Positions 15,889-25,960 of a stretch of DNA of 64,000 bases are shown piece by piece. The DNA is taken from positions 2,477,975-2,541,974 of the forward strand of contig NZ_SMFX01000001.1 of the NCBI RefSeq assembly GCF_004339085.1. The letters run 5' to 3'. Both the position numbers and the translations under genes were made by a program. This stretch comes from Thiogranum longum (GTDB lineage: Bacteria > Pseudomonadota > Gammaproteobacteria > DSM-19610). How positions within the stretch are numbered: position 1 is the stretch's first letter; every line of letters begins with the position of its first letter. The notes under the pieces were generated by a model that saw nothing but the letters and a program-made list of their open reading frames with translations, was not told the DNA's origin and searched no databases.

Positions 15889-18800
15889 TTATTCGTCAGA
15901 CAGGTTCAGTAAGCCACTGTTCCCGCCCATTGCAGATATATTTACACTACGTGTTCGCTCTGTCGCAAAGCGGTGCAGGTAACGCGGACCACCGGCCTTT
16001 GGCCCGGTACCGGACAACCCTTCTCCACCGAAAGGCTGCGATCCCACCACGGCGCCGATCATGTTTCTGTTTATATAGAGATTCCCGACGCGGGCACGTT
16101 CACAGACTCGCGCCCACGTTGATTCAATACGGCTGTGTACACCAAGCGTCAGACCGTATCCTGTCGCATTAACGGCCTCTATGACATTGTCGAGCCTGTT
16201 TGCGCTGAAGTGAATGACATGCAGCACCGGGCCGAATACTTCCTGGTCGAGCTGTGCCAGCTCCCTGATGCGATACACATGGAGCGCGCTGAAACTACCG
16301 GGCAGATTTCGAGGAGGATCAATACGTTTCAAACGCAGCGCCTCCTTGTTCATACGTGCGATGTGCGGTTCCAGCCCCTTCAGGGCAGACCGGTCTATCA
16401 GTGGCCCGATATCGGTGGATAAATGCATCGGGTCACCAATACGCAATTCATCCATAGCGCTGGACAGCATCTGTTCCGTACGCCCTGCGATGGCATCCTG
16501 CAGGAACAATACACGCAATGCCGAACAACGCTGGCCGGCGCTATTAAATGCTGACTGAATAACGTCACGTACCAGTTGTTCGATTAGCGCTGAACTGTCT
16601 GCAATCATGACATTTTGTCCGCCCGTTTCAGCAATCAACGGGATAATTGCTCCCCCCCGTTCCGCGAGTTGCTGTTGTAATGTCCTGGCCGTCCCGGTTG
16701 AGCCTGTAAACGCCACACCGGCCAACCTGCTATCAGCCATCAAAATCCGTCCGATTTCTGCACCACTGCCGGGCAGGAAGCTCAACACGTCACGCGGGAC
16801 TCCCGCCTCATGCAACAGGGCAACCACGCGTCCTGCAACCAGTGCTGTCTGCCGCGCGGGCTTGGCCAGCACGGCATTTCCCGCCGCCAGTGCCGCAGCA
16901 ATCTGTCCTGTGAAAATGGCCAACGGAAAGTTCCACGGACTGATGCAGGCAAACACACCGCGCCCATGCAATTCGAGCGTATTTTGCTCACCCGTTGGTC
17001 CGGGCAGAACGATCGGATGTTCGAACTCCTCACTGGCGCAGTGCGCGTAGTAGCGACAAAAATCAATCGCTTCGCGTACTTCAGAAAGGGCATCTGGCAG
17101 TGTTCGCCCCCCTTCACGCACCACCATTGCCATCAATACCGGCATTTGTGCTTCGATCAGATCTGCTGCACGTAAAAGACATGCAGCCCGCGCTACCCCC
17201 CCCTGCGCGTCCCACTCTGGCGCAACGGCCGCTGCCAGTTCCAGTGCCTTGCCTGCTATTGTCGCATCTGCCTCATGAACCTCACCCGTCTGATCATCAG
17301 GATCTGCGGGACTAAACAGTGCACGTGGGCTGCCTTCCACTATGTCACCTCCGGCACTTGCTGCCGCGCACCAGCATTCATTGCCTGCCACTGCCACCTG
17401 CTCAAGCAGTGACTCCACAACATCCGGTGCACTCAGATCCAGTCCCCGCGAGTTCCTGCGCTCAGGCCCGTACAAATCGACAGGTAACGGTATCTGTGGG
17501 TGCGGGGAGGCATCTACCTTCTGTATTCGCTCACAGGGGTCCTGGATCAGTGAATCGATACTGCATTCGGGATCGGTAAGCGCATTGACAAACGAACTGT
17601 TGGCACCGTTTTCCAGCAATCGACGCACCAGATAAGGCAACAGTGATTCATAACTCCCGACCGGCGCATAGACCCGTACGGGTGGCGCTTCGTTATCAGA
17701 CTGCAATAGCGCATAAAGTGCATCCCCCATACCATGCAGGCGTTGCAGTTCATACTCACGACCAGCGGCGATTTCAGCAATCCAGGCAAGTGTTAATGCG
17801 TTATGGGTCGCAAACTGGGGGTAAAAACACTCTGGCAGCTGTAATAGCAGGCGAGCACAGGCAAGGTAAGACACATCGGTCGCCGCCTTGCGGGTAAAGA
17901 CCGGGTAGCCCGGCAACCCTGTTTGCTGCGCACGTTTGATTTCACTGTCCCAGTAAGCGCCTTTAACCAGTCGCACAGGAATTCGGCAACCCTGCTGCTG
18001 CGCCAGTGCAGACAACCATTTCAGGACAGGAAAGGCGCGCTTCTGATAGGCCTGCACTGCCAGCCCCAGACCTTGCCAGTGATGCGGAACATCGGTAACC
18101 AGACGTTCAAACAAATCCAGCGATAACTCCAGTCTGTCAGCCTCCTCTGCGTCTATCGTCATGCCGATACCCACGCAGGCTGCGTGTTCTGCAAGTAATT
18201 TCAGCCGTGGCAATAATTCCTTCAGTACACGTTCACGTTGAGCAAATTCATAGCGAGGATGTAACGCGGACAGCTTAATGGAAATTCCCGGCTGCCGGTT
18301 AAGCGGGAGGCTATCCTCCACTACCCGGCCCAACTGCTGAATAGCGTCCTGGTACGACTCCATATAACCCGTGACATCTCCCAGCGACAACGCTGCTTCT
18401 CCGAGACAATCGAAGGAGAAAAGCGTAGCGGATGGATAATCATCGGTACGCTGCAATGCCTCACGCATATTACGCCCCATGACAAACTGACCGGCAAGCA
18501 GGCGCATTGCCTGTTGTATTACCACCCTCGCGAGCGGTTCACCGATACGCGCCACCATCTTGAGTAGCAGGTTTTCTGCACCGGACTTCAATATATCGGG
18601 AGACAACATCTGGCCGGTCAGCAACAAACCCCAGGTCGAGGCATTGACCAGCAGTGAAGAGCTTGCGCCAAGATGTACATCCCATTGACCGCGTGCCAGC
18701 CGGTCTGCAATCAGCCGCTCCGAGGTTTCGTCATCCGGTATGCGCAACAATGCCTCGGCCAGGCACATAAGCAACACACCCTCTTCCGAGGACAGGTCAT

Positions 18801-19020
18801 ACTCCCCCATGAAGGCGTCCACGCCTGTGCTCTGTTGTACCTTCTGGCGCGCAGCCACTGCGAGTTTCCTGGCCCCTGCCTGGATACGCCGTACACTGTC
18901 CGGATCCAGCCTTGCCTCAGCCAGATACTGTTCAAGATACAGGTGTTCATCACCCGTATTGGCGGCTCGAATGGCCGATCTCATCACGTCATCGGAATAG
19001 GGGTGTACTGAAGCAGACAT
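15889..19020 (-). CDS. putA: Bifunctional proline dehydrogenase / glutamate semialdehyde dehydrogenase
   Basis: PutA oxidises proline to pyrroline-5-carboxylate using FAD, then to glutamate using NAD+. The 1043-residue form starts at ATG 19020; the longer frame begins only with TTG. The proline dehydrogenase barrel covers about residues 80-480 (ISIKLSALHPRYEFAQ, RLVKGAYWDSEIKRAQ). The aldehyde dehydrogenase domain covers about 540-1030 (ISPWNFPLAIFTGQIAAALA, VAFTGSTGTARTLQ, catalytic Cys in SAGQRCSALRVLFLQ). The N-terminal ribbon-helix-helix DNA-binding domain of the E. coli protein is absent, so this PutA is an enzyme only and must be regulated otherwise. No putP transporter is adjacent. Confidence 0.96.
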   Translation of the reverse strand: MSASVHPYSDDVMRSAIRAANTGDEHLYLEQYLAEARLDPDSVRRIQAGARKLAVAARQKVQQSTGVDAFMGEYDLSSEEGVLLMCLAEALLRIPDDETSERLIADRLARGQWDVHLGASSSLLVNASTWGLLLTGQMLSPDILKSGAENLLLKMVARIGEPLARVVIQQAMRLLAGQFVMGRNMREALQRTDDYPSATLFSFDCLGEAALSLGDVTGYMESYQDAIQQLGRVVEDSLPLNRQPGISIKLSALHPRYEFAQRERVLKELLPRLKLLAEHAACVGIGMTIDAEEADRLELSLDLFERLVTDVPHHWQGLGLAVQAYQKRAFPVLKWLSALAQQQGCRIPVRLVKGAYWDSEIKRAQQTGLPGYPVFTRKAATDVSYLACARLLLQLPECFYPQFATHNALTLAWIAEIAAGREYELQRLHGMGDALYALLQSDNEAPPVRVYAPVGSYESLLPYLVRRLLENGANSSFVNALTDPECSIDSLIQDPCERIQKVDASPHPQIPLPVDLYGPERRNSRGLDLSAPDVVESLLEQVAVAGNECWCAAASAGGDIVEGSPRALFSPADPDDQTGEVHEADATIAGKALELAAAVAPEWDAQGGVARAACLLRAADLIEAQMPVLMAMVVREGGRTLPDALSEVREAIDFCRYYAHCASEEFEHPIVLPGPTGEQNTLELHGRGVFACISPWNFPLAIFTGQIAAALAAGNAVLAKPARQTALVAGRVVALLHEAGVPRDVLSFLPGSGAEIGRILMADSRLAGVAFTGSTGTARTLQQQLAERGGAIIPLIAETGGQNVMIADSSALIEQLVRDVIQSAFNSAGQRCSALRVLFLQDAIAGRTEQMLSSAMDELRIGDPMHLSTDIGPLIDRSALKGLEPHIARMNKEALRLKRIDPPRNLPGSFSALHVYRIRELAQLDQEVFGPVLHVIHFSANRLDNVIEAVNATGYGLTLGVHSRIESTWARVCERARVGNLYINRNMIGAVVGSQPFGGEGLSGTGPKAGGPRYLHRFATERTRSVNISAMGGNSGLLNLSDE

Positions 19021-19095
19021 TATCCACCCCGGCCTCGCCGGCTCAGCCAACGTGATAAGATCAGTTTGTCATCAGAACCTTTAAGGAATTCGACC

Positions 19096-19665
19096 ATGCT
19101 GAAATACCTGCGCATCCTGTTTTATTTTAGTCTGATTGCCACCCCCCTGCTTGCACAGGCAGTGACAAAGGTTGCAGGAATCGATGTGAGTGGAAGTTGC
19201 AGCCTGGACGGCCAGTCAATGAAGCTCAACGGTGCCGGCATCCGTAGTAAATATTTTATCAAGATCTATGTAGGTGTCCTGTGTCTTGAGCATCCCGCGC
19301 ATGACCCCGCAACAATACTGGCAGCATCTGGCGCCAAACGCATGCAGATGAATATGCTGTACAAGGAAGTCGATGCTGAAAAAATCACTGAAGGCTGGAC
19401 AGAAGGCTTTCGTACCAACCTCGACAAAGCAACGTTCTCACGCCTGGAGCCCCGGCTGAAACAGTTCAATACCCTGTTCCCCGCACTGCACAAAGGTGAT
19501 GTCGTCAATATGGATTACCTGCCCGGGCGCGGTACCGGGCTGGTGATCAACGGCAAGTCCCTTGGCGTAATAGAAGGTGAGGATTTTTTTAACGCCTTAC
19601 TCCAGGTCTGGATAGGCAGGCACCCTGCCGACAAGTCACTGAAAAAAGGTCTGCTCGGAAAATAA
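19096..19665 (+). CDS. Chalcone isomerase-like periplasmic protein
   Basis: The 189-residue protein has a signal peptide (LRILFYFSLIATPLLAQA) followed by the chalcone-isomerase-like fold seen in many proteobacteria: GAGIRSKYFIKIYVGVLCLE (about residues 44-63), KEVDAEKITEGWTEGF and DYLPGRGTGLVINGKSLGVIEGEDFFNALLQVWIG. Bacterial members are not flavonoid enzymes and their role is unknown, perhaps lipid or fatty-acid binding. AAGGA lies 8 nt before the chosen ATG. It is followed after a single base by a dehydrogenase gene. Confidence 0.85.
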   Translation: MLKYLRILFYFSLIATPLLAQAVTKVAGIDVSGSCSLDGQSMKLNGAGIRSKYFIKIYVGVLCLEHPAHDPATILAASGAKRMQMNMLYKEVDAEKITEGWTEGFRTNLDKATFSRLEPRLKQFNTLFPALHKGDVVNMDYLPGRGTGLVINGKSLGVIEGEDFFNALLQVWIGRHPADKSLKKGLLGK

Positions 19666-19666
19666 C

Positions 19667-20620
19667 ATGCACGGCGTTGTGCTCGACGTGGACAGTCTGC
19701 ATCCACCGGACCTTGACCTGCAGCCCGTGTGCACACAGCTTGTCCCCTGCCACCTGTACCCGCATACCGACGCGGAACAGGTGCAGGAACGCATTACCGG
19801 CGCACAGGTCGTTATCACCAACAAGGTCGCGCTGACGGCAGACCATATACAGTCCAGCCCGGCACTGAAACTGATTTGTGTTGCCGCAACCGGCACCAAT
19901 AATATAGACCTCGAGGCTGCAACACGTGCCGGAATCCAGGTCTGTAATGCCAGGGATTATGCCACTGCGTCAGTTGTCGAACATGTTTTTGCGCTACTGC
20001 TTACCCTGACGCGCCGGCTCGATCGCTACCGCGATTGCGTACGCCGGGGTGACTGGTACAAAAGCCAGGAGTTTTGTGTCTTTGACGAACCCATCGGACA
20101 ACTGTCCGGCCAGACGCTGGGGATCATTGGCTACGGCACACTGGGCAAGGCGGTCGCGCAGGCTGCGCAGGCATTTTCCATGAACGTACAGGTTGCACAA
20201 AGCCTGCAGGGTACAGCACAGCCCGGTCGCGTGGCACTGGAATCATTACTGGCAACCTCGGACGTCATCAGTCTGCACTGCCCGCTCAGCGATACAACCC
20301 GCGGGTTGATCGGCGCAGCCGAACTCAGCAGCATGAAACCCGGCGCAATACTCATTAATACCGCGCGCGGCGGCATAGTCGATGAACAGGCCCTGGTTGA
20401 TGCCCTTCAGCAAAAGGCTATCCACGCTGCTGCTATCGATGTACTTGCCGATGAGCCACCGCAAAAAGACCATCCTTTGCTTAACCTTCAGTCACCTCGG
20501 CTTATTGTCACGCCGCACGTCGCCTGGGCAAGTCAAACAGCCAGACAACAGCTCATTGACGAACTGGCAAAAAACATCACTGCATTCCTGCGCGGCAGGC
20601 CGCGCAACCTCGTAAACTGA
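19667..20620 (+). CDS. D-2-hydroxyacid dehydrogenase (NAD-dependent)
   Basis: The 317-residue enzyme belongs to the SerA/HprA family. The NAD site is LGIIGYGTLGKAVAQAA (about residues 147-163), the substrate-side motif is VCNARDYATASVVEHVFALLL (about 92-112), and the catalytic Arg, Glu and His lie in NTARGGIVDEQAL, LADEPPQKDHPLL and VTPHVAWAS. The best functional guess is glycerate/hydroxypyruvate or related 2-oxoacid reduction. It is apparently co-transcribed with the chalcone-isomerase-like gene and convergent with the RRM gene. Confidence 0.9.
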   Translation: MHGVVLDVDSLHPPDLDLQPVCTQLVPCHLYPHTDAEQVQERITGAQVVITNKVALTADHIQSSPALKLICVAATGTNNIDLEAATRAGIQVCNARDYATASVVEHVFALLLTLTRRLDRYRDCVRRGDWYKSQEFCVFDEPIGQLSGQTLGIIGYGTLGKAVAQAAQAFSMNVQVAQSLQGTAQPGRVALESLLATSDVISLHCPLSDTTRGLIGAAELSSMKPGAILINTARGGIVDEQALVDALQQKAIHAAAIDVLADEPPQKDHPLLNLQSPRLIVTPHVAWASQTARQQLIDELAKNITAFLRGRPRNLVN

Positions 20621-20624
20621 AAGG

Positions 20625-20897
20625 CTAGTGCCTGGGACGTCGCATTCGCCAGACCCCTCTGGGCTTGGCCAGGTTTACCTTGAGATTGCGCCCCTCGAAC
20701 TCTACTCCGTCCATGGCGTTGACCGCAGTTTCAACGGCCTCGTCATCCATTTCCACAAAAGCGAACCCGCGCGGCTTGCCCGTGTAGCGATCACTCACCA
20801 GCTTGACTGACTTGACCTCGCCATGTGTTGAAAACAGTTCACGCAACTGGTCAGATGTTGTGTCAAAAGCAATGTTACCCACATAGATTGATTTCAT
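20625..20897 (-). CDS. Small RNA-recognition-motif (RRM) protein
   Basis: The 90-residue protein is one RRM: RNP2 IYVGNIAF (residues 4-11) and RNP1 KPRGFAFVEM (about 41-50), with a short basic tail GVWRMRRPRH. Such single-RRM proteins in proteobacteria and cyanobacteria bind RNA, often in cold or stress responses. The ATG at 20897 is preceded by GGAGGGTGGAG; the upstream open frame is not protein-like. The tail is shorter than in cyanobacterial Rbp proteins, which end in glycine-rich tracts. Confidence 0.92.
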   Translation of the reverse strand: MKSIYVGNIAFDTTSDQLRELFSTHGEVKSVKLVSDRYTGKPRGFAFVEMDDEAVETAVNAMDGVEFEGRNLKVNLAKPRGVWRMRRPRH

Positions 20898-21198
20898 TTT
20901 TTTTCTCCACCCTCCTTTGCCATTTGCAATATCCTGCTGCCGCGTATCTCCGGCCACTGCAAACTTCAACGAACCTCCATATCGAAACACCCGCCCGCAC
21001 ATACCTGTAAACCAGACCCGGGAAACGGGGTAACAAAAAAAGTATAGACCAGACTGGCTGCCATTAAAGCCTGAACAAGCGTTCAGACAAGCACCGCCAA
21101 CCTGTACTTCAGGACAGGTCATTAAAAGCTGATACTGGACAAAGGTTGGCGAAGGCCACCCCTGGATCGACCCGGCGCCACTGAACATACCAGCACAA

Positions 21199-21615
21199 CT
21201 ACTCTCCGCAGAGGGTCACACTGACCTTGCGCCGGTGCGCGGATGTCCGGTGTTCCCAGAGATAAACACCTTGCCAGACGCCAAGATCGCAATGCCCTCC
21301 CGATACCGGCACCGTCAGAGCGTTACCCGTCAGCATACTGCGTACGTGCGCCGGCATATCGTCAGGGCCTTCGTCAACGTGATGGAACAAAGGGTCACCA
21401 TCCGGTGCCAGTCGTTGCATAAAGCGCTCGAGATCTGATCTGACCTCCGGATCGGCATTTTCACATAACATCAGTGAAGCACTGGTATGGTGCACAAAAA
21501 TCAGGCACATGCCGGTTGAAATGCCGGATTCGGCCAGTCTGGCATTGATTTGCCTAACAATTGGCAGGCTGCCCCGCCCCGGTGTATCGACCGTGAAACA
21601 CGTCTGAAAGATCAT
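21199..21615 (-). CDS. YjbQ-family protein (UPF0047)
   Basis: The 138-residue protein belongs to the YjbQ family, some members of which have weak thiamin-phosphate-synthase activity. Visible signatures are GISTGMCLIFVHHTSASLML (about residues 32-51), HHVDEGPDDMPAHVRSML (about 77-94) and the C-terminal LGVWQGVYLWEHR. The histidines and acidic residues probably bind a metal. The physiological role is unknown. Confidence 0.92.
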   Translation of the reverse strand: MIFQTCFTVDTPGRGSLPIVRQINARLAESGISTGMCLIFVHHTSASLMLCENADPEVRSDLERFMQRLAPDGDPLFHHVDEGPDDMPAHVRSMLTGNALTVPVSGGHCDLGVWQGVYLWEHRTSAHRRKVSVTLCGE

Positions 21616-21644
21616 GTTTTCTCCCTCCAGCGGGTTAATTCATG

Positions 21645-21650
21645 TATAAT
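21645..21650 (+). promoter_or_regulatory. Probable -10 box of typA
   Basis: TATAAT lies 29 bases before the typA GTG start and is preceded by ATG-T, giving a partial extended -10. No good -35 box is seen at the expected distance, so the promoter is inferred from the -10 alone. Confidence 0.4.
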
Positions 21651-21679
21651 TTCCGCTCTTTTACTCGCGAGAAAATCCC

Positions 21680-23494
21680 GTGATCGAACGTCTACGTAAT
21701 ATTGCCATCATCGCCCATGTCGACCATGGAAAAACCACCCTTGTCGACCAGATGCTTTCACAGTCCGGCACACTCGGTGACCGGGCTGCTACACCCGAGC
21801 GGGTGATGGATTCAAACGATCTCGAGCGCGAGCGCGGGATCACCATTCTATCCAAAAATACTGCAATCGAATGGAATGACTACCATATCAACATTGTCGA
21901 TACGCCCGGACACGCGGATTTCGGCGGTGAGGTAGAACGCGTATTGTCGATGGTCGACTCGGTACTGCTGCTGGTCGACGCCGTGGAAGGCCCCATGCCT
22001 CAAACCCGCTTCGTTACCCAGAAAGCGCTTGAGCGGGGACTCAAACCGATTGTCGTCATCAACAAGATCGATCGCCCGGGGTCACGACCGGACTGGGTGC
22101 TTGACCAGACCTTCGACCTGTTCGACCGCCTCGGCGCCACTGATGAGCAACTGGATTTCTCCGTTGTCTATGCCTCCGGCCTGCAGGGATTTGCCGGCCT
22201 GGAAGCCGATATGCACGAGGGTAATATGACCCCGCTGTTCGAAGTTATCGTTAACACCGTTCCAGCGCCAGACGTCGATACTGAAGGCCCGTTCCAGATG
22301 CAGGTCAGCTCGCTTGATTACAACAGCTATGTTGGCGTCATCGGCATTGGCCGTATCACGCGTGGGCGTGTCAAAACCAACACACCGGTTACGGTTGTCG
22401 ACCGGGAAGGCAAACAACGTAATGCGCGTATTTTGCAAATCAACGGCTTCCTCGGACTGGAGCGCGTAGAGGTACCTGAAGCGCGCGCCGGAGATATCAT
22501 TGCCTTTACCGGTATTGACGGTCTCGGCATCTCCGACACACTTTGCGACCCGACCTGCGTGGAAGCCCTGCCGCCACTGAGTATTGATGAACCCACCATC
22601 AGTATGACCTTCCAGGTCAACAATTCACCGTTTTGCGGCCGTGAAGGCAAGTTTGTCACGTCACGACAGATTCGCGAACGCCTCGACCGGGAGCTGGTGC
22701 ACAATGTTGCGCTGCGGGTCGATGATACCGAGGATCCGGACAAGTTCCGCGTCTCTGGTCGTGGTGAACTGCACCTTTCAATCCTGATCGAAACCATGCG
22801 CCGCGAAGGCTATGAGCTTGGCGTGTCACGTCCGGAGGTCATCTATCGGGAAGTCGATGGCGTAGTGGAGGAACCCTACGAACAGTTGACCGTCGATGTC
22901 GAGGAACAGCACCAGGGTACGGTGATGGAAAAACTCGGCGAGCGCGGCGCCGACCTGCGCGACATGGCCCCTGATGGTAACGGACGGGTACGTATGGAGT
23001 TCATCATCCCGTCGCGCGGGCTGATCGGTTTCCGTACCGAATTCCTCACCGCTACCCAGGGCAGCGGCCTGATCTACAATGTTTTCGCCCACTATGCCCC
23101 GGAGAAGAAAGGCACCTTCGGCCAGCGCATCAACGGTGTGCTCATCGCCAATGGCGCCGGCAAGGCACTCGCCTACGCATTGTTCAACCTCCAGGAACGC
23201 GGCCGTCTGTTTGTCGAACATGCGGAGCCGGTTTACGAAGGCATGCTGGTCGGCATACACACGCGCGATAACGACCTTGTCGTCAACCCGCTGAAGGCCA
23301 AACAGCTGAACAACATTCGTGCCGCCGGTACCGATGAGAACCTGGTACTCACGACACCGATTCGCATGACGCTCGAGCAGGCACTTGAGTTCATCGACGA
23401 TGATGAACTGGTGGAGGTCACCCCCCAGAATATCCGCCTGCGCAAAAAACTGTTACTGGAACACGAGCGCAAGCGTGCGGCACGCGCCAGCTAA
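21680..23494 (+). CDS. typA: Ribosome-associated GTPase TypA/BipA
   Basis: A translational GTPase related to EF-G that helps 50S assembly and adaptation to cold and stress. The 604-residue protein has G1 [10 protein letters not shown] (residues 11-20), the switch I region [13 protein letters not shown]3 [16 protein letters not shown]4 [11 protein letters not shown] and the TypA-specific C-terminal [18 protein letters not shown] region. The start codon is GTG with only a weak upstream ribosome site. Length is standard for the family. Confidence 0.98.
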   Translation: MIERLRNIAIIAHVDHGKTTLVDQMLSQSGTLGDRAATPERVMDSNDLERERGITILSKNTAIEWNDYHINIVDTPGHADFGGEVERVLSMVDSVLLLVDAVEGPMPQTRFVTQKALERGLKPIVVINKIDRPGSRPDWVLDQTFDLFDRLGATDEQLDFSVVYASGLQGFAGLEADMHEGNMTPLFEVIVNTVPAPDVDTEGPFQMQVSSLDYNSYVGVIGIGRITRGRVKTNTPVTVVDREGKQRNARILQINGFLGLERVEVPEARAGDIIAFTGIDGLGISDTLCDPTCVEALPPLSIDEPTISMTFQVNNSPFCGREGKFVTSRQIRERLDRELVHNVALRVDDTEDPDKFRVSGRGELHLSILIETMRREGYELGVSRPEVIYREVDGVVEEPYEQLTVDVEEQHQGTVMEKLGERGADLRDMAPDGNGRVRMEFIIPSRGLIGFRTEFLTATQGSGLIYNVFAHYAPEKKGTFGQRINGVLIANGAGKALAYALFNLQERGRLFVEHAEPVYEGMLVGIHTRDNDLVVNPLKAKQLNNIRAAGTDENLVLTTPIRMTLEQALEFIDDDELVEVTPQNIRLRKKLLLEHERKRAARAS

Positions 23495-23500
23495 CGCTGC

Positions 23501-24031
23501 TTACTGCCCGGCCCACCAGAGGCGTAACCTTAAACCGGTTTCCGTGGTATACCCCACCCCGGAAAACCGGATCTGGTTGTCCTTGTCTATAACAAGACTG
23601 GCCGGAACGCCCTTGATGCCATAGCGCCGGCTTATTGCGCCAGACGGATCGGTCACAACCGGGTAACTGACGCCCTTTGCGGCCATCCACTCAAGCAACT
23701 TATCCGCTGGCATGTCATCGATCGAAACGGTTAACACCGGGTAATCTTCCGAGATGCGCTGAATACTCCCCTGCTCAAGATTGCATACCGGGCACCAGCT
23801 GGCCCAGAAGTGCAATAACAGGGGACGCTCATGCACAGACTCCAGAGAAACAGCCTTTCCATCCAGCAAAACGCCTTCGAAAGCAGGCGCCGGACCTTCC
23901 ACGACCTCTCTGGTCTGGTACATCTGTATCGCCGTCAGGGCAAGCACGAACAACAGCGCCTCGAAGGCATACCGCAGCCAGTGCCGTTTCCGTGAAATTT
24001 TTGAATCTGAAGCGGGTTCCGGGTTTTTCAT
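23501..24031 (-). CDS. Membrane-anchored thioredoxin-like (TlpA/ScsD type) protein
   Basis: The 176-residue protein has an N-terminal membrane anchor (LRYAFEALLFVLALTAIQMY) and a periplasmic thioredoxin fold with the active site WASWCPVCNLEQ (about residues 79-90) and a cis-Pro loop IKGVPASLVIDKDNQI. It probably reduces or exchanges disulfides outside the cytoplasm, as in suppressor-of-copper-sensitivity ScsD or cytochrome maturation proteins. I chose ATG 24031; an upstream TTG would add 11 residues. It is convergent with typA, 6 bases apart. Confidence 0.88.
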   Translation of the reverse strand: MKNPEPASDSKISRKRHWLRYAFEALLFVLALTAIQMYQTREVVEGPAPAFEGVLLDGKAVSLESVHERPLLLHFWASWCPVCNLEQGSIQRISEDYPVLTVSIDDMPADKLLEWMAAKGVSYPVVTDPSGAISRRYGIKGVPASLVIDKDNQIRFSGVGYTTETGLRLRLWWAGQ

Positions 24032-24106
24032 ACAGCACTTTGGTGACTGGTTCACAGAATCCAATGGCGCGAAAGCCTAGTCTGGAATCCGGTCAGTGGG
24101 GTCATA

Positions 24107-24631
24107 GTGATGGTATCACTTTTTCAACAGTTTTCAGCCTGGGGGTGCGGGATACTGCTGATGACCGCCTGCGCGCCAGCATCCGCTGAATCCAGCCTGC
24201 CAAATTTCACCAACAGCGACGGGCGCCTGGCACATGACGAGGTTATTGCACACATTCCCCGCCACCTCGCGGAAACACCTTCTGTCGCGCTTGCGAAGTT
24301 CAATATTGTGCTCTACCGGGCAAAACATCTGACCGAACAGCGACTTTGTGAAGGGAAATGGACGCCCCGTGGCGCTCTGCTTTACCAATACATCCCGGGA
24401 GAGGCAGACACGCGCCCACACACAAGTGGAAACAAGCCAGGGTCATGGCTTGTGCAAACCTTCCGAAGCCCTGTAAACCTGGCTTGTCCTGACACCACCC
24501 GAGCAGAGTATTTCCTGGAAATGAGCCGCCATCTGCCGGCCTGGATAAGCGTGCGACCTGCCGGACAGATAACAGTGTTCAGACTCGGGCAGGCATTTAC
24601 CGGTGGCCAACACCCGCTAGCCGCTCGTTAG
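24107..24631 (+). CDS. Secreted hypothetical protein with possible lipobox
   Basis: A 174-residue protein I do not recognise. The N-terminus (FSAWGCGILLMTACAPASAES) is a signal sequence; LMTAC could be a lipobox, or cleavage may follow ASA. The mature part has two further cysteines (LCEGKW and LACPDT) that could form a disulfide, and no known motif. The start is GTG at 24107 or the next codon, ATG. It runs between a divergent thioredoxin-like gene and the convergent BrkB-like gene, overlapping the latter by 15 bases. Confidence 0.6.
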   Translation: MMVSLFQQFSAWGCGILLMTACAPASAESSLPNFTNSDGRLAHDEVIAHIPRHLAETPSVALAKFNIVLYRAKHLTEQRLCEGKWTPRGALLYQYIPGEADTRPHTSGNKPGSWLVQTFRSPVNLACPDTTRAEYFLEMSRHLPAWISVRPAGQITVFRLGQAFTGGQHPLAAR

Positions 24632-25960
24632 ACTCTTGTCACCTACCAGGTCTTTCAGTGTGCGGTCTCCCATCGCTTCGTGAGCAGCCGTGTTCACCGC
24701 CACCAGGAGTTGCTCAACATGGCTCTCGCCGGGCAGGGTACTGATGGTCAACAAACGGTTCTCTCCTGCACTTCGTACCGCATCATATAATTGCGACACC
24801 AGGATGGTGTCGATATCACGCCGCGGCAGGTAGGCCGGTTCATCATCACAGGTTTCTGACAGAAATCCGCTTTCCAGCATTAACCGCAATACTTTGTGTA
24901 CCGGCTGCATAGGCAACCCCAGATACTGCACAAGCGCATCAAGCGTCCATGGCTCCCGGTTGTTGAAATGGTGTGCCGCAACCATATACATCACCTGCAG
25001 AGCGAGTCGTTCCTGCAGGCGGTTACTCAGCTGTAATTTTACCGGTTCGCGCGTCAGGTACTGGGGATACTGCACATAAAACGCGACCTGGGCACCCAAT
25101 AAAAGAATAAGCCAGCTCAGGTACAGCCAGATAAGCAATAACACCAGGATGGCAAAACCCGAATAAATCGCCGCATAATTTGGCGAGGTTGCCACGAATG
25201 CAGCAAATATCCAGCCACTGGTTTGCCATAACACGCCCGCAACCACGCCACCAACCAGGGCAGGCACCATTTTCACCCGCGTATTGGGTATAAACAGGTA
25301 GATAAAACTGAATGTCACAATGACCAGCAAGTAGGGAATCAGTTTGCCGGTCAGTACCAGTATACGACCAATCGGCTCCACGCCCATCAGGCTTTGCACT
25401 GCACTGTGACTGGTGATTGTCGCGGTCAGCCCTACCGCTGCAAACATCAGCACAGGCCCGATCAGAATGACACTGAGATAGCTGGAAAAGCGCTGCGCCA
25501 TACCTCGCAAACGGTCAACCTGCCACACATAATTAAATGATGATTCGATTTTTTGCGTAAGAGAAACAACGGTATAGAGAAGAAATACCAACCCCAGCGA
25601 ACCCAGCACACCTGCCTTGATATTCTCTACAAAACCAATGACGTTGCTGGATATTTCTGCTCCACGCGGACCCAATGGCGCAAGAACATTCGCCAGTATG
25701 GGTTCGAGTTGGTTGTGTACACCAAAACCTTTGAGCACAGAAAAACTGACGGCCAGGAGTGGCACGGTCGACAACAACGTCGTGTACACGAGACTCATTG
25801 CCCTGAGATTCAACTGACCTCCGAGTAACTGACGCAACACGACAACCAACATACGAACAGGGAGTATGACCCAGCGTTTCGTGCGTTCCATTTCACGCAG
25901 GTCTTGACGCCATAACCCGTCCGTAAAACGCGAGTAAAAATGAAATAGCCGGTTGGTCAT
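24617..25960 (-). CDS. YihY/BrkB-family membrane protein
   Basis: The 447-residue protein has six membrane helices in the first 300 residues with the family's features: LNLRAMSLVYTTLLSTVPLLAVSFSVLKGFG (about residues 50-80), LGSLGLVFLLYTVVSLTQKIE, a PNTRVKMVPALVGGVVAGVLWQ loop and YAAIYSGFAILVLLLIWLYLSWLILLLGAQ. A C-terminal winged-helix-like cytosolic domain (about 320-440) follows, as in the longer proteobacterial members. Once called RNase BN in error, the family's function is unclear. The ATG at 25960 follows AGGGA and is preferred over the track of upstream codons to 25999. Confidence 0.88.
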   Translation of the reverse strand: MTNRLFHFYSRFTDGLWRQDLREMERTKRWVILPVRMLVVVLRQLLGGQLNLRAMSLVYTTLLSTVPLLAVSFSVLKGFGVHNQLEPILANVLAPLGPRGAEISSNVIGFVENIKAGVLGSLGLVFLLYTVVSLTQKIESSFNYVWQVDRLRGMAQRFSSYLSVILIGPVLMFAAVGLTATITSHSAVQSLMGVEPIGRILVLTGKLIPYLLVIVTFSFIYLFIPNTRVKMVPALVGGVVAGVLWQTSGWIFAAFVATSPNYAAIYSGFAILVLLLIWLYLSWLILLLGAQVAFYVQYPQYLTREPVKLQLSNRLQERLALQVMYMVAAHHFNNREPWTLDALVQYLGLPMQPVHKVLRLMLESGFLSETCDDEPAYLPRRDIDTILVSQLYDAVRSAGENRLLTISTLPGESHVEQLLVAVNTAAHEAMGDRTLKDLVGDKSLTSG

